Shown here piece by piece: positions 34,256-45,193 of a stretch of 64,000 bases of DNA. Origin of the DNA: Adineta ricciae (taxonomy: Eukaryota; Rotifera; Eurotatoria; Adinetida; Adinetidae); NCBI GenBank assembly GCA_905250025.1, contig CAJNOJ010000004.1, positions 124,001-188,000 of the forward strand, written 5' to 3'. Numbering within the stretch: position 1 is the first letter of the stretch; every line of letters begins with the position of its first letter. Below the pieces are notes generated by a model, which saw nothing but the letters and a program-made list of their open reading frames with translations, was not told where the DNA came from and made no database searches. A program made the position numbers and the translations under genes.

Positions 34256-34730
34256 TGAATTCATCGATGTGACGCTAGCATCATAGAGCTAGCACTACAT
34301 CGATTCTAAACTCAAAGACAAGTAAGCAGTTACATTGATTGTCTCGTCAATAGACTGTCGTCCATGCCGTACTTGGGACGACATCTCACATTCACAAACT
34401 CGAACTGCTTTGCGAGCTCGTGTTGATAGTTCAGGATAGTACTACATCTAACATTCCTGATTAAATACTCAACTATGCGTTCACTAAGAAAAAACGATTA
34501 AAAATAAACAATAACGAAAATTATATATACTCCTTAATGAGGAAAACCTTACGGGATGTGATCAGACTAAGCGAGGAAAACACCAGAAATTTATACTTTG
34601 AAGATAGCCTCTGATAGACATCTTCACGGCGCACTGGCTATGTTTAGTGCGGGAGAAATATTTAAAAAAGAGAAAATAACCTTGAATACGGCCAGACGCA
34701 TCGGAAAAGATAAGTCGACTGCTACAAAAA
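34256..34730. other. Intergenic region
   Basis: Between the foldback element and the 3' end of the next gene. No coding or RNA feature seen. Confidence 0.45.
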
Positions 34731-35425
34731 TTACATTTTTTTCACCAAAGCGCAGAATTTAAGAGCCCGGTCATAATGCTTTTGAGCTGCAAATTCATTC
34801 TTCGCGTCTTCCCTTTGTTCATCGCCTAGTTCTTCCGAAATGAGTGTTAAATCAATAAATAGCTTTACCAGAAGACGCTGGTCACTATCGAATATACCAT
34901 CGACTCTTGCATACGACCTCACAAATCGCTGTAAAGTCAATATCTGATCTTGTGTACATCGAACCAGTACTGAGTAAACGTTATTGTATTTATGACTACA
35001 GTCAATAATGTTCCTGAAATCGGAGCCAGGTTGTACTACAAGAGATGCGACCGTTTTTGTGGAATGAGATTCTAGCCATTGCCACATGTAAGTATCAATT
35101 GAGAAACAAATCAATGTGATATCAACGTTCTTGACGTATTCCATTAATGCCGTTCGTAGTGTCGATTTACCCTGACCATAAAATATGATGATTGGCGCAG
35201 TTGAAGAAACTCGAAAAACATTCATAGGTTTTTTTGCCAGAAAATTTGTTTCTTACCATCGCCAGTAATGACTTCGAATGGCTCATGCTGTTCGACAGCT
35301 TGGTAAATAAACGCTTCGTCATGATTCTCATTTGTTGGGACCCTTCTGTTAAAATCCAAGAAGATTTCTGACGAAATTTGTGATGCATATTCGGCAACAC
35401 AAAATCTATCCACCAAAACGGACAT
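34731..35425 (-). CDS. Unknown protein carrying the recurrent V-x-V-x-C module
   Basis: Two exons, 35425..35257 and 35209..34731, 215 residues, 47-nt intron with GTAAGA donor. The first 55 residues match nothing. Residues 60-80 read I-I-I-F-Y-G-Q-G-K-S-T-L-R, close to a Walker A loop but without the first glycine. Residues about 90-175 align by eye with the protein at 47567-47998 and the N-terminus of the TRAF-like gene: A-S-L-V-V-Q-P-G-S then N-N-V-Y-S-V-L-V-R-C then a V-D-G-I-F strand and a D-x-x-x-L helix. The helical tail (E-Q-R-E-D-A-K-N-E-F-A-A-Q-K-H-Y-D-R-A-L-K-F-C) resembles the tail of the 47.6-kb protein. The module has the beta-alpha rhythm of a receiver-like or Rossmann-type fold. 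Function unknown. Confidence 0.65.
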
Positions 35426-36111
35426 GATGACAGCAACAGGTTTCTCTCACCGAATTCTTCTATAAAATGAATATATAAAACAAAGTATTTATTCTCTCTC
35501 AGAAATTTAGGTGATAAGCATGAGTTTGTTGTAATACTGACTCATAAGAAGTATCAGTCATGATACACTGTAGCTTCGACAACCTGAGAAGCAAGTTGGA
35601 AATTTCCAACTTGCTTCTTTCGAGCAAAAGATGGAAAGTACTCAAACACAATGACCCCAGCATATTCATGAGGAAAAAAAAGAAAAATGCATTAGAAACC
35701 GTCGCAGAAAAGCGCACTGAGCAAAAATACCCTGTATTTTCTCCCAGTGACGTCATTTATGTAGCCAATAAAAAAAAAGTTATTCTTTGTTAAAATCTAT
35801 GCAAAAAACAAATCGTGAAAAATTTCACTTTGTTTCTTACGTATCACTTAACATCTGAATGCAATACGTCACTAAACATCACATATGTGCAACAATTGTG
35901 AATAGAGAAAAGTTGAAATTGATGAGTTACAATACGTTCTTGAATGCAACTGCTTTTTATTATATGAATTGATGTCCTTCTACATTGAATGCCGCTGTCA
36001 AGAGCGGAAAAAAACAATAATAATCACAACAAACGAATATCTCTTCATCATTATGCTTTAATTCCTTATCTCGGATCGAATCTTGTTGTATGACGTGGTG
36101 ATGCAATATCA
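35426..36111. other. Intergenic region
   Basis: Contains a perfect 32-bp palindrome at 35587-35618. Frames on both strands here lack domains. Confidence 0.45.
35587..35618. repeat. Perfect 32-bp palindrome
   Basis: The sequence AGAAGCAAGTTGGAAA is followed directly by its reverse complement with no loop, centred between 35602 and 35603. It lies upstream of the minus-strand gene starting at 35425 and could be a dyad protein-binding site or the remnant of a foldback. Confidence 0.6.
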
Positions 36112-37064
36112 CTATGCGACTGTATAGGGTACAGGAACTTTTCCTTGCGTATCAAAATTGATGGTAACACCGAGAAACATCGTATCATCACGAATATAGC
36201 TGCTGTTTGATCCTTCAAGAATTCCTAATGGACAGTATTTTGGTACTGCATAGCCAATATTTATGCGTGAACCTGGTTGTACTACATCAAAAGATCTTGT
36301 GCCAGGATAGTACGTATCGATGACGTGTCTTCCTGCACCAGTTTGATCATAAAGGCAAAATGTCACTGAGAGAGTAAACGGCCACGTCAATTCAGCGTCA
36401 TAATCACCTTTCAGCAGAATAAGAAATACTGACATATGAGTAGCACGTGCACTATCAAAGCCGTTCATATCAAGTCGTGCTCTCATCTTGTAGCCAGTTG
36501 TTGATGTATAGAATATTGGAGAATAGATTGATGCGTGTCGTTCTGATCGTGCATCAGCTAAATTGTGAAAATAGAAGAGATAGTTTTCCAAAGAGATCTA
36601 TAAATACCAATTTTTTCAGCAACATTTGTGATGCTCCATAAGAGCGTACCATTCGTCGAGCTGCAGAAAATATCTTCTAGTTGCGCTTGAGTTGTCAACA
36701 ATTTTTCTTGAAATTTATCCTGTTTTCGTATGATACCGCGGTTCTCTTCTGTAGAAACTACTTGTATGCCATTCTCACCGTTGATCTGTTTGTCGCCGGA
36801 GTGTCGAAATGAAAGATACAACGTTAGATGTGCTGCACCTGAACTTCCTTCATCCGGCTACAATCGAAATTATCCGTATATGTTCTTTGTAATAGAATTA
36901 TACATACTGATCTTTCGTAATCATCCCATTCGACACTGTAATCATCTTCGGAATCATATTCATAATCCTGCAAAAGAAAACCATAAACAAATTGCTCATT
37001 AGGGAAAAATTACCGAATCCATCGACGGTACTAGATCACATTTGGCACTTTTACAAGTATGCAT
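36112..37064 (-). CDS. MATH (TRAF) domain protein without RING
   Basis: Four-exon model from ATG 37064. Exon 1 codes M-H-T-C-K-S-A-K-C-D; the next exon is very acidic (Y-E-Y-D-S-E-D-D-Y, W-D-D-Y-E). A linker with a coiled-coil stretch (about residues 75-105) follows, then a MATH domain: G-T-L-L-W-S-I-T-N-V, S-I-Y-S-P-I-F, G-Y-K-M-R-A-R-L-D-M-N-G, H-M-S-V-F-L-I-L-L-K-G-D-Y-D and Y-I-R-D-D-T-M-F. The intron inside MATH sits at the same place as in the TRAF-like gene 4 kb away, so the two share an ancestor. It lacks the RING and zinc fingers, so it could act as an adaptor or as a competitive inhibitor of the RING-bearing relative (inference). Confidence 0.78.
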
Positions 37065-37676
37065 ATCAAAATAGATCATACGCATGATTGACTATAACTA
37101 GCGAAGAGCCAGCTTACACCCCAAAGGAATCTAATTAATTACAAATAGAACTGAAAGATTATTCACACATACTCATCTCTGAATTTCTTACAAAACATTC
37201 TAGACATTCTCTATAATATAACATACTCCAAGACTAGCAAATATCCTAGCAACATAGTTTTACATATGCACCCTTCCTGTTTGATAACCATTAAAGCGTC
37301 ACTAACGCAAGGGAGAAACGACGGTGCTCCAATACTCCAAAAAGAATTTATAGTATCGTGCAGTATGGCTGTTTACCCCTTGCACCAACTTCACCAGTTT
37401 ACTTATCACACTTACTCATAATGTTCGTCAACGCATGCCCGAGAACATGAGTCATCGAAAAGAACATTCCGTTTTCTAAACAAGCACTTTTTGCTTCTAG
37501 AAACTTCCATAACCTATGAAGGTGACATTCGAGATCGACTATAATAAACGGTACGGTCACTGGAAATTACACAGATGTTCTCATACAGTAAACTGTATTT
37601 TGTTTACAAAGGATATTTTCCGTAGTTTATCCACATACATTTATTCGTATAAAAAAATATCCTTTACAATCAATGA
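37065..37676. other. Intergenic region
   Basis: Upstream of the MATH gene and downstream of the next minus-strand gene. No supported exon. Confidence 0.45.
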
Positions 37677-38098
37677 TTACAATTTTGTCCATGAACTTGT
37701 TGTGTACCATTCTCCACTGTGAAAATTCTTCTTGATCCAACGTATAGTATGCGTTTGTTGATCATCATTGTTGATTTCTAACAAGCCACGATACTGATAT
37801 GACGAACAACCATCAGGTAAAATTAAACTTAAATCTACAATTGCACCGGTTAGACGAACTTGAGCGTAGGCGCCTGTTGACGATGTACCGATCAGGTAAC
37901 TTGATTTTCCATGAAAAACATAATCGAAATGCATGCATGAACCATACTTCGTATCACGCCAAGTGCCCACAAGCGAACGTGAATCGCATAACTATAAAAG
38001 ACATATTGTATTTTATTCAATAGACGAAATCAAAGTGAACTTACATCTGATGGATGAGGTTCAGCAATGTAAATATCATTTGTATGCACGTTACCCAT
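37677..38098 (-). CDS. Small orphan protein
   Basis: Two exons: 38098..38045 codes 18 residues (M-G-N-V-H-T-N-D), and the second begins L-C-D-S-R-S-L-V-G-T-W-R-D and ends at 37677, about 115 residues in all. The splice (GTAAGT...TTATAG) is canonical and keeps frame. There is no signal peptide, membrane helix or known motif; the L-V-G-T-W start and alternating hydrophobic strands suggest a small beta-rich, lipocalin-like or carbohydrate-binding fold, but this is a guess. ATG 38098 is the first in frame. Confidence 0.55.
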
Positions 38099-38659
38099 TG
38101 TGAATAGATCTATGATTCATTCCTGTTGTTGATCTGTATTTATAGCGACGATGAAGTCGATGATCGAACAGTCGATGATGACAATCGACGGGAACGTATC
38201 GATGAATGGCATAAGTTCATTCATGATAGACGACCATGTAGAAGAAAAGGATTGATTGTCTATTTCACGGTCACATCAATAATTTCATTGATTTTCTTTT
38301 GAAAGAATCTGATTTCTTCACTGCAAACATCTTCTATTTCCTCGAAGATTCTCACAGTGCTGCAGTTATTGTATACCAGAACATTCTCTACTAATGGAAA
38401 GTACTAATGCCGAACAGATATTATATTTCGATTGAAGTCTTCCATGTGGCAGAATGTATGCGTAATTATATATCTAGAGAATGCTTCGATAATTCATCCA
38501 TTTTCCCTCGAATCTATTGCGACAAGCCGACAGTGATGATAAACACCAGATGACGAAAGGAAAATAACTAGTCGACGTAATCAACCGTGAACGAACTTCT
38601 CTCGTCGACTCGGACTCGATTTGCAACATCATTTGATTTCTGGTCGACACATTTGTGAC
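38099..38659. other. Divergent spacer
   Basis: Between the minus-strand orphan and the plus-strand zinc-finger gene. No exon recognised. Confidence 0.45.
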
Positions 38660-39244
38660 ATGGCTACATTTCACACGTTTCAACGAATTTTCAATTCATC
38701 ATTTCAATTCTACGGACTTTCCGATTGGTTATTAGAACTTATGCCGGATAATGTTAATCTTAATCACTCAAACAACAAACAACCATCGAACGGTTGGGTG
38801 TTTCGACGACATAATGCTCGTTCGAAATTTACTTGTCCCAATTGTACGGAATTAAATTCTCATTCATCAAGTAAAAGCAGGAAAATTAGTAGCTGGTCAT
38901 CAGCATTTACAACAATTCTCTTTCGTGCACGATTAGATCAATCTCATAACGGACAACTCATCGGCCGAATTCAAATGAAGATCTTCGAACAGGGTTGTCA
39001 AACATGTAACATGTACAGTACCGGCGTTCTCGAAGAAAAAGAGATTAAAAAGACGTTCTATCGTTTGTACCTTTGGATATTAAAAACATTTTACAATGTA
39101 CGTTTGGTTGATAATGATGATGATCAGGACGAACCTAGACGACAAGAACATATTCAACAAACGAAAATCTCCCATGATTCCAGTCGATGTGACGGTTGTC
39201 GATTGGGTTGGTGTAAAGCTCTGTATACGAATCGAAACAAATAA
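38660..39244 (+). CDS. 3CxxC-type zinc-finger protein (receptor-transporting-protein-like)
   Basis: 194 residues, single exon. The start is taken at ATG 38660; the frame runs back to a TTG. Cys pairs stand in the expected order: C-P-N-C near residue 61, G-C-Q-T-C-N-M-Y near 117-124 and C-D-G-C with C-R-L-G-W-C near 180. Between them are W-S-S-A-F-T-T-I-L-F-R-A-R-L and G-R-I-Q-M-K-I-F-E-Q, the conserved beta strands of zf-3CxxC. In vertebrates the RTP proteins bearing this finger help receptors reach the cell surface or act in antiviral defence; here only the fold is supported. The segment D-N-D-D-D-Q-D-E is a low-complexity linker before the last finger. Confidence 0.75.
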   Translation: MATFHTFQRIFNSSFQFYGLSDWLLELMPDNVNLNHSNNKQPSNGWVFRRHNARSKFTCPNCTELNSHSSSKSRKISSWSSAFTTILFRARLDQSHNGQLIGRIQMKIFEQGCQTCNMYSTGVLEEKEIKKTFYRLYLWILKTFYNVRLVDNDDDQDEPRRQEHIQQTKISHDSSRCDGCRLGWCKALYTNRNK

Positions 39245-39271
39245 ATAAATCAGCGCTTCTTTTATTTTTCT

Positions 39272-40138
39272 ATGATATTCACTCTTCTTTTGTTTTTTCA
39301 CACTTCGTTTTTACAAGATGTACATGGAGCCTGTCTGACATTCAAACGAAATACATGCAAATTAACGTTCGCAAATTCAACAGGTTACAAGAAATGTTTC
39401 ATTTGTTCCATAGTCGAAGACGTTACTTCGACTGAGAATGAAACAACAGAATATCAGTGTTCGAAAGTAGAGGATCTTCACTGTATAATGATAAACTTTA
39501 CCAGTATTGAAATATATCAACAGTTTACTTCGCGATACATCGGTGTTATAAACACATTGTTCGATGAACGAAATATGGCCAGCCCATTGACGCAAAATGA
39601 TCTCATCATTCAGATTTCAGATTCGAATTTATATGAATTTCGTTTTGAAACATTTCGAATGTTGAACGACCTTCCAAATCGAATGTTTTGTTGCGTCAGA
39701 TTTTTCATCTACTATAAACATGATCATGTCACACTCAATCTCAAGGACGACATACGAAACATCACATTCTCGTCTTTACAAATCCTCATCCACTGTCATC
39801 AGTACGCCTTCGCAGAGTACACCTATATGCCCACTAATGACAAAGAAAACTTCATCGATAAAATGATCTGTAAAGCTCCGGAGAACGTCATAGCAACAAC
39901 CGAGCTGTCGACAACGACAATTGAGCTGTCCACAACGACAAGAAAATCTTCGAAAAAGCTTATAATTTTAGTTGGGATAGTTGGTGGCGGTAGTTTATTT
40001 CCGTGCTTGCTACTCGCTTGTTGTTTGTATGTTTTATGCCAACAAAACAACGAGCAGGATGACAGTGATGGTATGACAATGAAGAGTATCTCGTCAGATG
40101 AAATCGCTTCCATGGAAAGTGGACAGAGTGTATTGTGA
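39272..40138 (+). CDS. Type I membrane protein, tandem family member 1
   Basis: 288 residues, single exon. It has a signal peptide (F-T-L-L-L-F-F-H-T-S-F-L) and a Cys-rich ectodomain with C-L-T-F-K-R-N-T-C, C-F-I-C-S-I-V and C-S-K-V-E-D-L-H-C. A Thr-rich stalk with a repeated (E)-L-S-T-T-T unit (about 222-238) precedes one helix (L-I-I-L-V-G-I-V-G-G-G) and an acidic/serine cytoplasmic tail. It matches the next gene in cysteine pattern and layout. I know no family. It is probably a lineage-specific surface protein. Confidence 0.7.
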   Translation: MIFTLLLFFHTSFLQDVHGACLTFKRNTCKLTFANSTGYKKCFICSIVEDVTSTENETTEYQCSKVEDLHCIMINFTSIEIYQQFTSRYIGVINTLFDERNMASPLTQNDLIIQISDSNLYEFRFETFRMLNDLPNRMFCCVRFFIYYKHDHVTLNLKDDIRNITFSSLQILIHCHQYAFAEYTYMPTNDKENFIDKMICKAPENVIATTELSTTTIELSTTTRKSSKKLIILVGIVGGGSLFPCLLLACCLYVLCQQNNEQDDSDGMTMKSISSDEIASMESGQSVL

Positions 40139-40194
40139 TGAAAGTTTTGAGAAATAAAAATTTGTAAGAAATCAAAACAGCGCAAAATGACTTG

Positions 40195-41145
40195 ATGTTT
40201 CTTGAAATGATTTTTTTTCTTCTTTTGTGTCAATTGTTTTCTTCTGTTTACGGTGATTGTCTCGAGTTTCCGAACAACTCAGTCCAGAACGAGTGTCGCT
40301 TGACCGAAAGTGCCAATTATAGCACCAGCCTCGGCGATTTTTATCCTCAGTGTTTACAATGTCGAATTCAAACATTAGTCAAATCAGATGACATTCAACT
40401 CGAAACTGACAGTTTATGTTCAACGGTCGAACTCCAATGTGTACAATTGATATTCGACGATCAAGACTTATTCGATGATTTCTTCAACCTTCATCAAGAG
40501 TACATCTATGACTTATTTAGCAAAACGAATGGTGATTTTAATCAGAATACTCTTCATGTTACATTGAAAAAGCATCAGTTTGAAGAGGTTAACCGACAAT
40601 TTGTCGAGCGACACTTTCAAAGTAAATATCAAGCATATCGTGTTCTATTCTTGGAAATATATTTACAAGATTCGGTGATGAAAATACACGAAGATTTGAT
40701 TGGTTTAACTCGCTTATCGATGAAAATTATTCTAAATTGTCGAGTCAAAAACGAACCTTTACAAACAATTTATACTATTCATAACCAAAAGATTAGTTTA
40801 GAAAGTCAAAAAGATCATTGTTCACCCATGTCGCCAACTACTAACATCCTGACGAGTCCAACTTCATCACCGCAATTCCTCTTAATTTCCGAAGAGAAAC
40901 CCGGAGCTTCGCATTTATTTCCCATCTTATTCACATGTATGCTAATCAGTTTACTTGTACTTTCCCTATTCTATTATTACAAATGTTATGACAAGAAATC
41001 TTCGAAGGCATCGAACAGTGGAAGTGCATCAACGATCAGTTTAGAAACCCCAATGTCGATTGAAGAGAAAGCGAGATTAAGCTTGAAACCTAAACGGACG
41101 AAAGTTGGAATGCGCGTAGTACAGTTATTCAATGAGGAGATTTGA
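40195..41145 (+). CDS. Type I membrane protein, tandem family member 2
   Basis: About 316 residues, single exon, starting 57 bases after the stop of its paralogue. Signal peptide F-F-L-L-L-C-Q-L-F-S-S-V-Y-G. The ectodomain begins C-L-E-F-P-N-N-S and has C-R-L-T-E, C-L-Q-C-R-I-Q and C-S-T-V-E-L-Q-C, equivalent to the cysteine set of member 1. A Ser/Thr/Pro stalk, one helix (L-F-T-C-M-L-I-S-L-L-V-L-S-L-F) and a basic, serine-rich tail follow. The ectodomains have diverged far more than the layout, which suggests an old duplication or fast change. Confidence 0.7.
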   Translation: MFLEMIFFLLLCQLFSSVYGDCLEFPNNSVQNECRLTESANYSTSLGDFYPQCLQCRIQTLVKSDDIQLETDSLCSTVELQCVQLIFDDQDLFDDFFNLHQEYIYDLFSKTNGDFNQNTLHVTLKKHQFEEVNRQFVERHFQSKYQAYRVLFLEIYLQDSVMKIHEDLIGLTRLSMKIILNCRVKNEPLQTIYTIHNQKISLESQKDHCSPMSPTTNILTSPTSSPQFLLISEEKPGASHLFPILFTCMLISLLVLSLFYYYKCYDKKSSKASNSGSASTISLETPMSIEEKARLSLKPKRTKVGMRVVQLFNEEI

Positions 41146-41358
41146 TAATTGGATTCGTTCGGATGTATTATTCAAGAGTTTAATGAAGAAGCAAAAGAAA
41201 AAGAAAATCGTGTTTACATGTACATATATGAATTTATAATAATGTTGATGAAAGCTTAAATTAAAATGTCGAAAGAACGAGAGTAAATCCGAAAAAGCAT
41301 GGTTTTCAGTTTATATACATTGAAGTGAAAGAAGGTTGTGTTGATAATCAATGTTCAT

Positions 41359-43391
41359 CTATGAAAAATGTTTTTCAATATGATCTTTTTTGTTTTCGAT
41401 GGTTAACTTCTGTGGAAATTCCCAGTAACACATCGGACATTCGCGAATTTCGTCGTTGGTTGTTTCTGTCGTCGTCGCTGTTGTAACAGATTGTGATTCT
41501 CCTTCGTGATCGTCGTCTTGTTCTTCATCATCGACTTCTTCGCTTTCATCTTGAGTTTGTTGTTGTTGAAGTTCATAGGAATTACGAAGAAGGGTGACTA
41601 ACGCTTCTTCATTAAGGCCAGTTTCGTTTGACAACGTGGTCGGATTCGATTTTGGTACAATCGATGAATGACTATTGACTTTTGTCACCATACGTTCAAG
41701 GGCTGCGTATTTACGATAGAGAGTTTTATATTCGTCAGCACCGGTTAATAATCGTTCAGTTAATTCTTGGTTTTTGTCTTGTAATTCAACCTGAAAGAAA
41801 GTTTTTTGTTTTCCCAGTGCTTGATGAGCCGCAAACACTTACGATTTGCTCTTTGTAAACAGTTAGTTGCTTTTTCACTTCGATTTCACTCTTTTGATGT
41901 TTGACACAACGTTTTTCGATTTCACTGAAGGAGTTTTTCAAAAGAGCGAAATCATTGGAGTCGCCACGCGAGTTTTCCAATTCTTTTCGAAGTGCTTCCA
42001 AGTCAGTCTGTTTCTAAATCGGACAAAAAATTGGATTCCTTCAAGGCCAAACCATCGATTCTTACTTGTTTGAGTACTCCTCGGTTTTCTTGGTTGATAA
42101 GATCAATTTGTTCTTGTAACTCTTTGATTAATTGCTTATCTTCTTTTGCCATAGCCAACAAGAATGTATTATCAGCTTTAACCGATTGCAGTTCGTCCTT
42201 TAATAGACTGTTGGCGGATTCTAAAGCATGAATTTGATTTTCTTGTTGGGCGGATTGTTTATTATAAGCTTCGATTTGTCCTTGGATGGATTTCTGGTAT
42301 TTTTCGCTGGTTAAATGTAAATCACGCAATTGCTGTTCTAATTGTAATTGATATTGATTCGCTGTTTTCACCAAATCAGTTGATTTGGCCAAACGCTTTT
42401 CTAAATCATTGATTTTCGCCAATTGCTCATTCTTTACTTGAACGGTTGCTAATGCTTGCGATTGCAATCGAGCAATATCCTTTGCCAATTCATCATTAGC
42501 TTCTTCAAGTGTACGGCAACGTTCAGCGAATTGTATTGATTCATCTTTGTATTGATTACAGAGAACGAGACAAGTATCGTGTTCAGTGCGTAGCTTCTCT
42601 TCAAGTTGTTTACGAGCTGCTAATTCATTGATAGTTGCTTTATGAGTCGAAGCCAGAGTCTGAAAGTATATTCTTGAAGTTATGGATTTGCGGTTAGATG
42701 AACATCACTTACTTGCATATCACCGTTAACTTTAGTCATATATTCATTGGTTTTGAATGTTAAAGCTTCAACCTTCGCTTTCCATTCATCTTTTTGCTGT
42801 TCTAAACGGCGGTTTGTGTCTAATAGATATCGATTTTCTTGACGTAATTTTTCTTCCACCAGCATACTCTTCGTATGAATAACAACTAAATCATCGTTAT
42901 CGTGATCAGCTAAAGCAATTAAACTGTCGTTGGTCGATTTCATTGATGTTTTTTCAAGTAATGTACTGCATAAGATATCCACATCATCAATGGAGCAATT
43001 CAATTGAAATGGAACTGATGAGCCAAAATATTTTCGCTTGTTTCGAAGATAGCAAAATTGATAGAATTCATCATCGGTTGCTGGTAATGATGAGGAAGCA
43101 AATACTGCTGTGCCTTGACAGGTCGATTCCGATGAAGTTGTTAGCTGGATCGGCGCATAGGCCAAGCAATCTTGAATGTTCGTGCAACCAACCTAAGATA
43201 CGATTCGAGAGAATAGATTCGAAAGCAGGAAAAGCATTGAAGAGACATACGCGTAAGAGACCGATAAAATCATCAGTTGCATTGATTTTCGCAGTATTTA
43301 AAATAGTAAAGTGAACGGTCACATCTTCACCTTTAACATATTGGTCAGCGATATTTTCGAAGACAACTTGATCTTGTCGTTCATCCGACAT
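41359..43391 (-). CDS. CALCOCO/TAX1BP1-family autophagy receptor
   Basis: Exon 1 begins at 43391 with V-V-F-E-N-I-A-D-Q-Y-V-K-G-E-D-V-T-V-H-F-T, the start of a SKICH domain, and ends D-D-F-I-G-L-L-R. The next exon completes it (about to residue 120). A long coiled coil follows (about residues 175-500: R-Q-E-N-R-Y-L-L-D, L-E-K-R-L-A-K, L-E-Q-Q-L-R-D). Then come a Glu/Asp-rich linker and a C-terminal C-P-M-C-Y-W-E-F-P finger ending H-I-E-K-H-F-S. This is the TAX1BP1/CALCOCO plan: SKICH for partner kinases, coiled coil for dimerisation, C-terminal zinc finger for ubiquitin. It would act in selective autophagy. Five or so exons with 50-60-nt introns; no N-terminal signal. Confidence 0.85.
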
Positions 43392-43910
43392 GCTTATATT
43401 CAGTTACTGTGAAATAACAATAATAATCTGAAAAAAAGCGAAGGTATTGTAAACTATGAACACAACACCGACGGATGATCATTTTCGTATAGAGAATCAA
43501 TGAAATAATCGGCTGACTGACGTTAATACAAGTGCGCATATAGGGTCGAACTTCTACCTCGCACATGCAATTGTGTCTGTGGCATGATATGAATAGTCCA
43601 AAGTCAAAGTTTCCTTTCATCACACACGCAATCAGTTTTTTTCCAATAAAAAAAAAACATCTGACTTTTTCAAAACTTAATCACGAAAGAATTTTCGCGT
43701 ATTTTCCTTTTCAGTGACATCTATTGATTAGTACATCTCATAATCGCGGAGGCTCGAGACATAATAATAGAAAATGGCCAAAAATAATCGACTCAAAATA
43801 TCATCGAGCACATACACACGATAATAATACATATTTGTAGATTATTTGTTTATTATACAAGTTGATTCGTTGTTTTTCTACTGATATAAAACATACGATA
43901 AACGGCAATC

Positions 43911-45193
43911 ATGGTAAGATATGAAGACGAATTAATCAGGAATTTATTGCTTATGTCTAGGGAAACATGACATCAATTCCCGTTGAGCTTTGTGCTACAT
44001 GTAAGTTAACTTGGATTTTCTGATTGATGATCATGTGTTTTTTTCTTTAGTCGATGCGGATGAAATACGTCGGTTAGGTAAACGTTTCAAGAAATTAGAC
44101 ATCGATGGAAGTGGCTCGTTGAGTGTGCAAGAATTCATGTCCATACCTGAATTACAACAGAACCCACTTGTTCAACGTGTTATCGACATCTTTGACACGG
44201 ATGGGAATGGTGAAATTGACTTTAAGGGTATGTGTTTATCGATTGTTCAAGGTCATATAACCAATTTTTCGTTTGAATTAGAATTCATCGGTGGAATATC
44301 ACAGTTCAGTGTCAAAGGAGATAAAGAATCCAAATTGAGATGTAAAATTGTGGGCTTTACTCAGCAAGATTTCATTATTTGTGTTTTAGTTGCTTTCAAA
44401 ATTTATGATATGGACAAAGACGGATATATTTCAAATGGTAAGTATCGTCGAAAAGAAAAGGAGAATTTTTAGTTGAATGGAAAGAAGAGTCTCTTGATGG
44501 GGTCAGTCGTTCGAGTCTAACTGAGCTCGTAATTCGAACTAGTCTGATATTTCATGCAGACTCGTTTTGCAATGTGAGCCGAAAGCAAATCTGTGTTTCT
44601 ATCAAACAGATAAATATCCTTGTTAGCTTATCTGAAGTTGAACACGAACATTCTCGTTGTTTGTTTATTTTTTTCTAGGAGAGTTATTTCAAGTGTTGAA
44701 AATGATGGTCGGCTCGAATTTGAAAGATTCTCAATTACAACAAATTGTTGATAAAGTAAACACCTAGAAGAAGAAAAAAAGAAAGAAGTTATTGGCTGCT
44801 TTTAGACAATTATCAATGCAGACAAAGATGGCGACGGAAAAATCAGTTTTGACGAGTTTTGTGCCGTAAGTATCAATGAGTTTTTTCTTCGAAACCTTAA
44901 CTTTCTTTTCGAACTTTACATCATTCACCTAATCCTTCTAGTTCATTCCTACATATGAGCTCAATATAAGTCTGCCGAGTAACATCAAAATCTAGACAAA
45001 AAAAGAAAGAATCGAACTTTTTCTTCGATGAATGGTAAATTTTGTCTCTGTGTTGTTTGTAGTCGTCGTAGAAAGCTTTCTGAAAACGATTTTCTTCCAG
45101 AAGATACATCACTATTGTCTTCTCGTCTGTTTTTAGTGCGTTGGTGATTCATTAATCGATGATATTCAAAAGAAAATGACAGTCACTGTGTAA
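43911..45193 (+). CDS. PPP3R1-like: Calcineurin regulatory subunit B
   Basis: Eight exons: 43911..43913, 43961..44000, 44051..44227, 44282..44341, 44390..44437, 44679..44755, 44806..44865 and 45137..45193, coding 173 residues (family about 170). Exon 1 is the ATG alone. Exon 2 continues G-N-M-T-S-I, giving the M-G-N myristoylation start of calcineurin B. EF-hand loops [27 protein letters not shown] and D-K-D-G-D-G-K-I-S are intact. The protein binds calcium and activates the calcineurin phosphatase. The C-terminus I-Q-K-K-M-T-V-T-V matches the usual end. Every junction keeps frame. Confidence 0.95.

Noticed and set aside
43381..43623. Minus-strand frame upstream of the autophagy receptor start
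   Set aside because: No domain, and it overlaps the 5' region in another frame; more likely leader sequence.
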